5,913 nt of DNA from the NCBI GenBank assembly GCA_903899145.1, contig CAIUHY010000044.1, positions 1-5,913 on the forward strand, read 5' to 3'. This document shows positions 1-5,727 of this stretch, piece after piece; the stretch's first letter is position 1, and every line of letters begins with the position of its first letter. Below the pieces are notes generated by a model. It searched no databases. It saw only the letters and a list, made by a program, of their open reading frames with translations, and was not told where the DNA came from. The translations under genes were made by a program, and so were the position numbers. The DNA is from an uncultured Actinomycetes bacterium. GTDB lineage: Bacteria; Actinomycetota; Actinomycetes; Nanopelagicales; Nanopelagicaceae.

Positions 1-184
1 AATCTCTTACCTCATTCCGGTGTTGGTAAAGAACCCTTCAATGAGCCAAATTGCTAACTTGTTCACTGATCGTCAGATCGGTTACACAATTGCAGACGTA
101 CTTGCAAAGTGCGTGTTTGGTCTAACCATCTACAAGATCGCTCGCATGAAGTCGATCGCAGAAGGTATGAAGGACGATCACTAA
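1..184 (+). CDS. Actinorhodopsin, C-terminal end (partial; 5' part outside window)
   Basis: This is the last 60 residues of a microbial rhodopsin, a light-driven proton pump in the cell membrane. The reading frame is open from base 2 and stops with TAA at 182-184. The fragment begins in the end of helix F (ISYLIPVL) and continues through a short loop into helix G. There the segment YTIADVLAKCVFGLTIYKIA carries the Schiff-base lysine (codon 107-109) that binds retinal covalently. The D-x-x-x-K spacing and the following FGL are typical of proteorhodopsin/actinorhodopsin relatives, and the wording is closest to actinorhodopsins of freshwater acI actinobacteria from memory of the family. The proton acceptor and donor carboxylates of helix C lie outside the window, so pump activity cannot be checked here. 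The retinal-forming gene blh lies about 1 kb downstream, which fits the function. A strong terminator follows directly. Confidence 0.93.
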   Translation, partial: ISYLIPVLVKNPSMSQIANLFTDRQIGYTIADVLAKCVFGLTIYKIARMKSIAEGMKDDH

Positions 185-199
185 TTACTAGTAATTAGT
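180..199. repeat. 20-bp perfect palindrome over the rhodopsin stop codon
   Basis: Positions 180-199 read actaattactagtaattagt, identical to their own reverse complement. The palindrome includes the TAA stop of the rhodopsin gene and ends two bases before the terminator stem. It has no unpaired loop, so as RNA it would need to open a few central pairs to fold. It could equally be a protein-binding site or a chance A+T-rich palindrome. No function is assigned. Confidence 0.45.
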
Positions 200-200
200 A

Positions 201-236
201 ATGAAAAAGGCGCCAGGAAACTGGCGCCTTTTTCAT
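201..236 (+). terminator. Strong symmetric intrinsic terminator after actinorhodopsin
   Basis: A 16-bp stem without mismatch is formed by 201-216 and 221-236 around the four-base loop GAAA (217-220). Its core is the G+C-rich AGGCGCCAG/CTGGCGCCT. On the plus strand it ends in five T's (229-233), and on the minus strand the matching A-tract also reads as five T's. The hairpin can therefore work in both directions. It ends the rhodopsin transcript 17 nt after the stop codon. It may also stop leftward transcription from crtYc-crtYd that has run antisense through the small gene at 268-507. Confidence 0.92.
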
Positions 237-267
237 TTACTCAATCGATAATTGTTAGGATAGAGAT

Positions 268-507
268 ATGACAAATCTTCGCTATGGCGGCTATCTGCTT
301 ATCGCACTTGGGCTTATTAATTTGCGCTACCAAACGGGTCACCACAACGTGCTGATTCATAGCCTGACAATTGTGATTCCTGGGCTTATCTTGCTTGCAG
401 CGACATTTACTAAAGCGACTCAAAAATACCTAGCAAATCGCACTACTCAAATTGTAGTTGGGATTATTGCAGCGCTCTTGGTTGTTTACTCTTTTACAAA
501 TAAATAA
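268..507 (+). CDS. Small three-helix membrane protein, unknown function
   Basis: A 79-residue protein that I do not recognise. It starts at ATG 268 with a purine-rich AGGA at 257-260, seven bases upstream, which supports real translation. It is very hydrophobic, with likely membrane segments at about residues 8-20, 28-48 and 60-76. The short linkers are basic and contain a His pair in the first one (GHHN). A positive linker near residue 50-58 (KATQKYLANR) probably lies on the cytoplasmic side. The gene sits behind the rhodopsin terminator, so it needs its own promoter or read-through. Its stop codon directly abuts that of crtYd on the other strand. Its place between the rhodopsin and the carotenoid genes suggests, but does not show, a link with light use. 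Confidence 0.72.
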   Translation: MTNLRYGGYLLIALGLINLRYQTGHHNVLIHSLTIVIPGLILLAATFTKATQKYLANRTTQIVVGIIAALLVVYSFTNK

Positions 508-810
508 CTACTTTCGAACTCCCCGCTTGCCCAGATAGACCCACATAGACATAACAGTAAGAACTAGTGAGAAGCCAAAGAGAAGATCTTCTAGCGGGGC
601 CCCAGCTAATCTGCGGCCAATAATTGCATGCGGGTTATAGATAACGATATTGCGAGATGTTAACCACCAGTTGGTAATAAGCTGCATTGGGAAAATAATT
701 GCGTAAGAAGTCCAAAAAACAGATTTTGTAAGCAATTGTGTTTTGATTCCGTAGAGATCAAAGAGCACGGCAAAAAGGAGAGAGCCGATCGCTATATCGC
801 TATAGATCAT
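508..810 (-). CDS. crtYd: Lycopene beta-cyclase subunit CrtYd
   Basis: A membrane protein of about 100 residues with a lycopene cyclase domain, one half of the heterodimeric CrtYc/CrtYd cyclase of actinobacteria that turns lycopene into beta-carotene. The diagnostic part is the conserved segment at residues 53-80: R-N-I-V-Y-like region, I-I-G-R-R, then PLEDLLFGF (72-80), the acidic P-x-E-(E/D) motif of this family. Three membrane helices are visible (about 6-20, 32-50 and 76-92), as usual for a single repeat. I chose the ATG at 810 because AGGAG (817-821) then lies six bases upstream. The in-frame ATG at 816 directly touches the AGGAG and would add two residues. The gene overlaps the end of crtYc by 11 nt, so the two are translationally coupled and made together. 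Confidence 0.88.
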   Translation of the reverse strand: MIYSDIAIGSLLFAVLFDLYGIKTQLLTKSVFWTSYAIIFPMQLITNWWLTSRNIVIYNPHAIIGRRLAGAPLEDLLFGFSLVLTVMSMWVYLGKRGVRK

Positions 811-1135
811 CACCATCTCCTACCGGCCACTGCTTCTTTACTTTTCTCACACCTTCAAGAGTCATAATTGCAGCTATGGGAATGATAATAAAAAATAGAT
901 ACTCTTCTAATGGAATATGGAATGGGCCGATAATGCTAAGCATTTGCTTCTCATCAAAGCGCCAGTGATGTTTTGCGATGGCATATGCATCCCAACAAAG
1001 AAAAACAAAGGCACTTGGGGCAATACTCAAAAATAAGCGCCTAAATCTTTTAAGCACGCCGACTTTTAAAACAATCTCAAGCCAGAAAGAGCCCACGACT
1101 GTGAAGCCAAGCATGGCCATATAACTCCATCTCAT
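800..1135 (-). CDS. crtYc: Lycopene beta-cyclase subunit CrtYc
   Basis: The partner half of the heterodimeric lycopene cyclase, about 111 residues and membrane-embedded. Family marks are WDAY (residues 48-51), the H-H-W-x-F stretch just after it, a conserved G (70) and PLEEYLFF (75-82), which holds the paired glutamates thought to act in cyclisation. Hydrophobic segments lie at about 5-25, 36-54 and 77-92. The frame is open further upstream to an ATG at 1198, but that start would run into blh and add 21 polar residues unlike the family. The ATG at 1135 gives the usual length and begins right before the first helix. Only a weak AGG stands six bases upstream of it, and a very short or absent leader is possible. 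It is the first gene of the leftward crtYc-crtYd pair and is divergent to blh. Confidence 0.87.
   Translation of the reverse strand: MRWSYMAMLGFTVVGSFWLEIVLKVGVLKRFRRLFLSIAPSAFVFLCWDAYAIAKHHWRFDEKQMLSIIGPFHIPLEEYLFFIIIPIAAIMTLEGVRKVKKQWPVGDGDDL
817..821 (-). promoter_or_regulatory. Ribosome binding site deciding the crtYd start
   Basis: The minus strand reads AGGAG here, inside the end of crtYc. Spacing is zero to the ATG at 816, three to the GTG at 813 and six to the ATG at 810. Only the last is normal, so the protein most likely starts M-I-Y-S. Confidence 0.65.
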
Positions 1136-1157
1136 CACGTGCCTATTCTGCTCCAAA

Positions 1158-1182
1158 CTAGATAGTTGTCTAGAATTGCCTA
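1158..1182 (+). promoter_or_regulatory. Probable blh promoter (leaderless) with overlapping dyad
   Basis: The hexamer TAGAAT at 1171-1176 fits a -10 box, and its last base is seven bases before the A of the blh ATG at 1183. Transcription would then begin at the start codon itself. No ribosome binding site is visible before blh, which agrees with a leaderless mRNA, common in actinobacteria. I see no convincing -35 box. A dyad CTAGA-N6-TCTAG (1158-1173) overlaps the -10 box within the 47-bp gap to the divergent crtYc and could be an operator acting on both genes. The promoter is inferred from spacing only. Confidence 0.4.
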
Positions 1183-2145
1183 ATGAACCAGGTGGCAAGT
1201 CGGCTTTTTAATCAGGTCAGGCTCTTCTCAAACCTTGCAATCATCTTCGCAATACTTGTGAGTGTCCTATTCCAGCGGGTTATTGATGCAAACAATCTGG
1301 CATGGCAGATAGTACTTTCAGTATTCGCACTAGCTATTGGTATTCCACACGGAGCAGTTGATCACCTCATAACCATTCCTCGGGACTCAAAAATCCGATT
1401 TACCTTATTTATCACGGGCTATGTTGCTATTGCTTTAATTGCAGTACTAGCAATTCTGCGATGGAACGTAGTTGGGTTTGAAGTTGTTGTGTGGATGAGT
1501 GCGCTTCACTTTGGTTTTGGAGATGCTTCCTTTATAGCCGAAAACGACCGCTTGGCGGGGAAAAATCTTATGCCCAGATATCTCGAGGTCTTCTATGCAC
1601 TGCCTGCGGGATGTCTTCCAGTAATAATCCCCTTAGTACAGCAGAAAAGTTCTAGCGCACTAGGAAAAGTAAACCCCGCGCTTATCCACTGGGCTGGGAA
1701 TTACACATCTACCTTGAAATATTCAGTTTTGCTGATTGCCTTGCTTGGACTTTTCATGCTTGCATCTCATAAGAGATACCGTGAAGTTCTAGATCTCATT
1801 GCACTCGCGGTCCTTGCTCTCATTACTCCACCGCTCGTTGCTTTTGCTTTTTACTTTGGTGCTTGGCATGCCATCCGACACACTGCCCGTCTCACGCTTT
1901 TACTTCCTAAATCTGTCGCAGCAGCCCAAGCCGGCGATGGAAAAGGATCTTTCATCCAAGCAATCATTCCCGGAATACCAGCTTTGGCAGGAACCGTAGT
2001 CATTGGGATATTGCTTGCCCTATGTAATAAGAATGGATTTAGTTCTTCACTCCTGTGGTCTTTGCTCGTAGTTGTGTGGGCGCTTACCGTTCCGCACATG
2101 ATGGCAACGGCCAGGCTTGATCGCAATGCGCTTGGATTTAAATAA
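1183..2145 (+). CDS. blh: Beta-carotene 15,15'-dioxygenase, Brp/Blh family (retinal synthesis)
   Basis: A 320-residue integral membrane enzyme that splits beta-carotene at the central double bond with oxygen to give two retinal molecules, the chromophore of the rhodopsin at the left edge. The Brp/Blh hallmarks are all present and in order: GIPHGAVDH (residues 53-61), LHFGFGD (108-114) and WHAIRH (228-233). His56, His109, His229 and His233 match the four conserved histidines that hold the iron in this family. About eight hydrophobic segments are spread over the whole length, and the length fits the family. The ATG at 1183 was chosen because a -10-like box lies exactly seven bases upstream. No Shine-Dalgarno sequence is seen. 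The start is divergent to crtYc, whose product helps supply its substrate, and the end is two bases from the convergent gene at 2148. Confidence 0.92.
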   Translation: MNQVASRLFNQVRLFSNLAIIFAILVSVLFQRVIDANNLAWQIVLSVFALAIGIPHGAVDHLITIPRDSKIRFTLFITGYVAIALIAVLAILRWNVVGFEVVVWMSALHFGFGDASFIAENDRLAGKNLMPRYLEVFYALPAGCLPVIIPLVQQKSSSALGKVNPALIHWAGNYTSTLKYSVLLIALLGLFMLASHKRYREVLDLIALAVLALITPPLVAFAFYFGAWHAIRHTARLTLLLPKSVAAAQAGDGKGSFIQAIIPGIPALAGTVVIGILLALCNKNGFSSSLLWSLLVVVWALTVPHMMATARLDRNALGFK

Positions 2146-2156
2146 ATCTATTTATT
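2141..2156. terminator. A+T-only dyad at the convergent blh / membrane-protein ends
   Basis: AATAAAT (2141-2147) and ATTTATT (2150-2156) are perfect inverted arms around two bases. Together they contain both stop codons of the convergent genes. The position is right for a shared terminator, but the stem has no G or C in the arms and would be weak, so this is a tentative call. No other terminator is visible in this junction. Confidence 0.25.
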
Positions 2157-3158
2157 AGTTGCCTTCACGAGGCTATTTGAAATCAAAAGAAGTGTTGCTA
2201 TTGGTAGTAAATACCAACTCTGACCGGTGCTTCCCTTGAACCATTCGGTAGCAAAAAAGGCGATCACAATTCCAGCTGCAATAGTCCAGTCATCCCCAAT
2301 GATAAAGTCATACCAAAAATCAACAAAAGCTTTTACGCCATTAATAAATCCGCCTGATTTAGGTTCAAGAATAACTTCCCGTGCAAACTCACTCATCTCC
2401 ACCAACGCATCGTTACGCTGCTTCACACGCTTTCCTTTAAGGTAAATTACCAGTGCAAATGAAAAAGCCCCAACAAATGCAATAAGTCCTAGAACTGCCC
2501 AGTTATCCCCAGGCCATTTCGCACCAGATCCTTCTGCTCCCCAAAAAATACCAAAAGAGGTAAGTAGTATTCCAACAGAGAACTTCATAGCATTTTCAGG
2601 AACTCTTGAAAGTGGTTTTGCCAATACAAAGCCCGCGATACTGACAATCACAACAGCGCTTATTGCTGCAATGGATGCAAGTCCTACTTGGTGCTGAATT
2701 GTTCCAAAAGTAAGCACGATGAATGCAACCTCAAGTCCTTCAAGTAATACTCCCTTATATGAAAGGGTAAAGGCATACCAATCATCTATTCCAATTCGAC
2801 TTACTTTTCCTGCAGCTCTAGCAGCTGCAACTTCATCTCTAAAAATCTTATCCTCATCATGTAATGATTTATATCCACTTGATCGCATGATCGCTTTACG
2901 AAGCCACTGCAACCCAAAAACAAGTAGTAATCCACCAACTAAAATTCGTAAACTAGAAATAGGCAATCTTGATATTGCAGGTCCTGCAATACCAATAATG
3001 ATTGCAAGGGTAAGTAGTCCTGCGGCAACACCACGGAATGCTGATTTCCAATCGCGGGCAGTTCCCGCAGCAAGAACAATTGTTACCGCCTCAACCGCCT
3101 CAACCGCGCAAGCAAGGAAGACTGAAACAAATAAGGCAAGATCAGTGCTACTACTCAT
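2148..3158 (-). CDS. Multi-pass membrane protein, FTR1-like / COG4280-type putative metal transporter
   Basis: A protein of 336 residues with about eight membrane helices. Near the N-terminus it has AVEAVEAVTIV (Glu20 and Glu23), and after a polar cytoplasmic stretch (about residues 90-125) it has LLEGLEVAFIV (Glu140 and Glu143). Two intramembrane ExxE motifs in two halves recall the R-E-G-L-E motif of FTR1 iron permeases and their wider transporter superfamily. I associate the overall layout with uncharacterised COG4280 membrane proteins from memory. A divalent or trivalent metal is therefore a plausible substrate, but this is inference. The frame extends to a TTG at 3200. I chose the ATG at 3158 because GGAG lies four bases upstream and the first helix follows at once. 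The C-terminal part has a charged loop (about 240-275) and two more helices. The gene diverges from the broken katG. Confidence 0.7.
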   Translation of the reverse strand: MSSSTDLALFVSVFLACAVEAVEAVTIVLAAGTARDWKSAFRGVAAGLLTLAIIIGIAGPAISRLPISSLRILVGGLLLVFGLQWLRKAIMRSSGYKSLHDEDKIFRDEVAAARAAGKVSRIGIDDWYAFTLSYKGVLLEGLEVAFIVLTFGTIQHQVGLASIAAISAVVIVSIAGFVLAKPLSRVPENAMKFSVGILLTSFGIFWGAEGSGAKWPGDNWAVLGLIAFVGAFSFALVIYLKGKRVKQRNDALVEMSEFAREVILEPKSGGFINGVKAFVDFWYDFIIGDDWTIAAGIVIAFFATEWFKGSTGQSWYLLPIATLLLISNSLVKATNK

Positions 3159-3245
3159 GTGACTCCAAAATTTGGATGTGATTAGTAATGCTACGACCAA
3201 ATGATTAGTCTTGGCGCTATCTGGCTCTTAAGGGGGGAATTAAAG

Positions 3246-3280
3246 TACTAGAAAAGTCTCCTAGTAGGTACATTTAAGGC
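3246..3280 (+). promoter_or_regulatory. Possible remnant katG promoter with inverted repeat
   Basis: TACTAG (3246-3251) and CTAGTA (3261-3266) form a 6-bp inverted repeat with a 9-base gap. TACATT (3269-3274) could be a -10 box and stands at the same seven-base distance from its ATG as the box before blh, which again suggests a leaderless transcript. The repeat would lie in the -35 to -17 region, where a repressor could block polymerase. Peroxide- or iron-responsive control of katG is common in bacteria, but nothing here identifies the regulator. Confidence 0.28.
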
Positions 3281-3906
3281 ATGACCACAACAGAAGCCGA
3301 TAAATGCCCAGTAGTGGGCCATGCTGTTACCAACGAAGGTAAGACCAACGCCGAATGGTGGCCAAATCAAATAAACCTTAAGGTGCTCAATCAGAATTCT
3401 CCAAAGAATGATCCAATGGGTGAAGATTTTGATTATGCAAAAGAATTTAAGAAACTCGATCTTGACGCAGTTAAAAAAGATATCTTCACGCTGATGACCA
3501 CATCACAAGAATGGTGGCCGGGGTGATGCAACTCAAGCACAAACAGATATGCATTCATTTGCGGTTCTTGAACCTAAGGCGGATGGATTCCGTGACTTCA
3601 CCTCAAAGAGTGTCACTCAGCCAGTTGAAGTTTTATTGGTAGATAAGGCTTCATTGATGGGGCTGACAGCTCCAGAGATGACAGTCTTAGTTGGAGGTAT
3701 CCGTGCATTGCAGCGCGGCGTGCTTTCTAATCGCTTCTTTGCTGATCTTCTACGACTGCTTCCTGGACAAGTTCCTGCGGGTGTATCGCACTCAGATCTC
3801 ATCTTTGCTTCGAACTCACAACTTCGTGCACTTGCCGAGGTTTATGCAACGAGCGATTCAATGGAGATGGGGAATCTGCAGAATGAATAATCCAAGGGTT
3901 GAATTG
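3281..3906 (+). pseudogene. katG: Catalase-peroxidase katG, internally deleted and frameshifted remnant
   Basis: The intact enzyme (about 730-740 residues) removes hydrogen peroxide. Here the first 80 codons (3281-3520) are clear KatG: KCPVVGH, TNAEWWPNQ, DPMGEDFDYA, then SQEWWP. The next base run shifts to another frame at about 3519-3525 and continues as GRGDATQAQTD, SFAVLEPKADGFRD, TAPEMTVLVGG and SNSQLRALAEVYA, all from the C-terminal domain. Some 500 codons between are gone, including the distal Arg/Trp/His, the Trp-Tyr-Met adduct and the proximal haem-binding His. Smaller losses follow GGIRAL and FADLL, where family members have about 15-25 more residues each. A last frameshift near 3860 leaves MNNPRVEL (3883-3906), which resembles the usual KatG end MNLDRFDL. 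The short peptides that can still be translated cannot bind haem. The joining points are seen directly; the deletion sizes are estimates from family length. Confidence 0.9.
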
Positions 3907-3929
3907 GAAATTGTGCTTCATGGAGTATC

Positions 3930-4859
3930 GTGCTAAAACTTACGGAATTGGACGAGCCGGGCCTCTTTCTTCTTGGCATCGAGCTCCTTGATTCAGCAGG
4001 ACAAACACTTTTTGAAACTCTAGAACGACAACTAAAGCCATTGTTTGGCGAAGACTGGTTCTCACTTTCGCTAGTGCGTAATCCGGAAGACCGTGAACTA
4101 GCTCCAAGAGATTTGTCTGTCTTACTCGTCCAAATTGAAATTCGTAACAACAATAATTTCCGCCTGGCACTTAGAACTGAGTACAACCATGGCCAGCCTC
4201 AAGATAAGAGCTACTTTGAGCATTTAACTGATTTAAGAATCACTCGTAATGAATGGTTCCACCGAATTATTAACCCCATCACAACCGATGAGCTTTTTGA
4301 CTTGTGCAAAACTATTGTTGCCATATTTCCTGCACAGACTCAAATTACGATGAAGGCTAGCAAACTACAAGAGCTTCTAGGTAAAGATGATTTTTCAGCA
4401 TCCGATTTACTAAGAACTTCCAAATATGTTGGCGGATACGTCACAAAGCTTGAAGAGATTGAGGAAACTCGACGTCAGGAGCAGGAACTTGAAGAAATAA
4501 TGATTGAGGCACATATCGAACAGCAGACAGCCATCATGGAAGAAATTATTGATGAAGAGCTGAGGCGTGAAATCAGCCATGACCCGTACGTTCCTTTAAT
4601 TGGTGATCCCCATACAGGATCCCTTCTTCCACAGAAATACACTTTACGGCTTGACGGAACCATTATTGATCGACGCGAAGGATTAGAACTAAAAGACAAA
4701 TTGGGTGAAAGAGCTATTGAAATTGGTCAATCTCTTTTGAAGCATCATCCTACGGGAGGTCGCTTGCGTTTATCCGCGGATGGAACTGTTGTGGGATACG
4801 AAGATGAAGAATGGGTAGTAATAGGTTTAATTGACCTTAGTAATTGGTTCGATACTTAA
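3930..4859 (+). CDS. Swt1-like HEPN-domain protein, putative RNase / defence factor
   Basis: A soluble 309-residue protein. Residues about 20-135 look like a Swt1-type HEPN domain: helical sequence with a conserved-looking DWFSL (42-46), then ITRNEWFHR with the RNxxxH motif (Arg106, Asn107, His111). This is followed by the helix NPITTDELFDLCKTIVAIF, as in other Swt1-like HEPN proteins. RNxxxH is the catalytic signature of HEPN ribonucleases, widespread in toxins and anti-phage proteins. An acidic coiled coil follows (about 170-215, many Glu). A separate C-terminal part (220-309) has GGRLRLSADGT (276-286) and ends in W-V-V-I-G-L-I-D-L-S-N-W-F. I cannot name that domain. The start is GTG 3930, with GGAG at 3922-3925. 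An in-frame TGA at 3900 excludes much longer forms. It begins 24 nt after the katG remnant, and its end overlaps the convergent DarT-like gene by 4 nt. The RNase role is inferred from the motif. Confidence 0.75.
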   Translation: MLKLTELDEPGLFLLGIELLDSAGQTLFETLERQLKPLFGEDWFSLSLVRNPEDRELAPRDLSVLLVQIEIRNNNNFRLALRTEYNHGQPQDKSYFEHLTDLRITRNEWFHRIINPITTDELFDLCKTIVAIFPAQTQITMKASKLQELLGKDDFSASDLLRTSKYVGGYVTKLEEIEETRRQEQELEEIMIEAHIEQQTAIMEEIIDEELRREISHDPYVPLIGDPHTGSLLPQKYTLRLDGTIIDRREGLELKDKLGERAIEIGQSLLKHHPTGGRLRLSADGTVVGYEDEEWVVIGLIDLSNWFDT

Positions 4860-5614
4860 TCAGTCCAAGATTCGTTCCAACGTCTTTCGTTATATTCAGT
4901 TACGACGGCTCTATCTTTCCAATCTATATCTGGAAATACATCTCTCACTTGGCTTTGTAGGACAACACCGGTGGGTAATTTTCTAACTATTTTTCGTACC
5001 TCTTCTTCCACTGAATAGTCGGTGGAATTTGGGAAATAAACCTTCTTAACAAAACTCCAGGGTAGTCGCTCAACTAGGATGATTTCAGCTTGAAGGTCTG
5101 TCGGTTCAAAATCAGGAATGGAATACTTTTCTCTAGTGGCAGGGCTCTTGAACAGATTCATCAGACCCTGACCACCGATAAATTCTTCAGGCCAGCTCTC
5201 AATTTTTCGCTTCAGCGTAGGGCTGCCAAAATTCCCAGGACTTGAAATGAAGTTGTAGTTGGTAAGAAGGCTGTCTAGTCCTTGAAGCTCTAGTAGGACC
5301 ATTTCATGACCGCTTACAATCTTTCTAGCAGCCATGTAGTGGTTTGGTCTCGACAACGAGAAGCAAACTCCATCCAGAATTGGCTCATAGCGAATTTGGT
5401 CACTCGGCGTAAAATCCAGCCCTCGCTCTTTAAGAGATTCGCGACCTAAGAAGCCGTGTGTAACAATCGACTCCAAGTTCTTGATAGATGTGAAATGGAA
5501 GAGGCTTGTAATCTTGCGAGCGGCTAAAAAGCGCGGAATATCGGCTTGTACTTCAAGTCGCGCATCAGTCGCCAATTCCGCAATGATCTCAGCGAGTCCA
5601 ATATCCTCTGCCAA
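4856..5614 (-). CDS. DarT-like DNA ADP-ribosyltransferase, putative toxin without recognised antitoxin
   Basis: A 252-residue protein resembling DarT (DUF4433), toxins that attach ADP-ribose from NAD+ to bases of single-stranded DNA and block replication. After an extra N-terminal helical stretch (1-33) comes SLFHFTSIKNLESIVTHGFL, the H-F-T start of the NAD fold (His40, Thr42) with the N-L-x-x-I-x-x-x-G pattern. Arg75 and GVCFSLSRPNHYM (82-94) match the region written VPFYFxPRSPM in DarT. DLQAEIIL (173-180) gives the probable catalytic Glu177, followed by P-x-x-x-V-K-K-V-Y-F as usual. An extra stretch of about 70 residues follows and is not typical. Translation starts at TTG 5614, supported by GAGGGG eight bases upstream. 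An in-frame stop lies just before it, and the nearby ATG (5619) is out of frame. No DarG or NADAR gene is in the window, and the downstream neighbour is the convergent HEPN gene. The family call is from motifs only; another ADP-ribosyltransferase is possible. Confidence 0.68.
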   Translation of the reverse strand: MAEDIGLAEIIAELATDARLEVQADIPRFLAARKITSLFHFTSIKNLESIVTHGFLGRESLKERGLDFTPSDQIRYEPILDGVCFSLSRPNHYMAARKIVSGHEMVLLELQGLDSLLTNYNFISSPGNFGSPTLKRKIESWPEEFIGGQGLMNLFKSPATREKYSIPDFEPTDLQAEIILVERLPWSFVKKVYFPNSTDYSVEEEVRKIVRKLPTGVVLQSQVRDVFPDIDWKDRAVVTEYNERRWNESWTD

Positions 5615-5622
5615 TTCATGAT

Positions 5623-5628
5623 CCCCTC
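5623..5628 (-). promoter_or_regulatory. Ribosome binding site fixing the TTG start of the DarT-like gene
   Basis: The minus strand reads GAGGGG here, eight bases before the TTG at 5614 and only three before an out-of-frame ATG at 5619. The spacing favours the TTG. A rare start codon keeps expression low, which suits a toxin. Confidence 0.6.
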
Positions 5629-5727
5629 AACTATCCCAGATTTAAGTATTGTCTATTTTTACTCTTGTTGGAACGGCCATTGGGCTACTGCCTAACTAGA
5701 AAAACCGTTACCTACCCGTAAGCCCTG

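Noticed and set aside
1136..1198. Longer crtYc start at 1198
   Set aside because: It would overlap the blh start and its likely promoter and add 21 polar residues not typical of the family.
2719..3162. Long plus-strand frame opposite the membrane-protein gene
   Set aside because: It is a low-complexity Ser/Thr/Ala/Pro translation antisense to a clear multi-helix membrane protein.
3159..3200. TTG start at 3200 for the membrane protein at 2148-3158
   Set aside because: The ATG at 3158 has GGAG upstream and gives a better N-terminus; the extension is possible but less likely.
3549..3890. A separate 113-residue gene starting at ATG 3549
   Set aside because: The KatG match begins upstream of this ATG (GRGDATQAQTD from 3519), so the ATG is an internal codon of the pseudogene remnant.
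3842..4186. Overlapping minus-strand frames opposite katG and the HEPN gene
   Set aside because: They are Ser/Arg-rich shadow translations without start signals or family resemblance.
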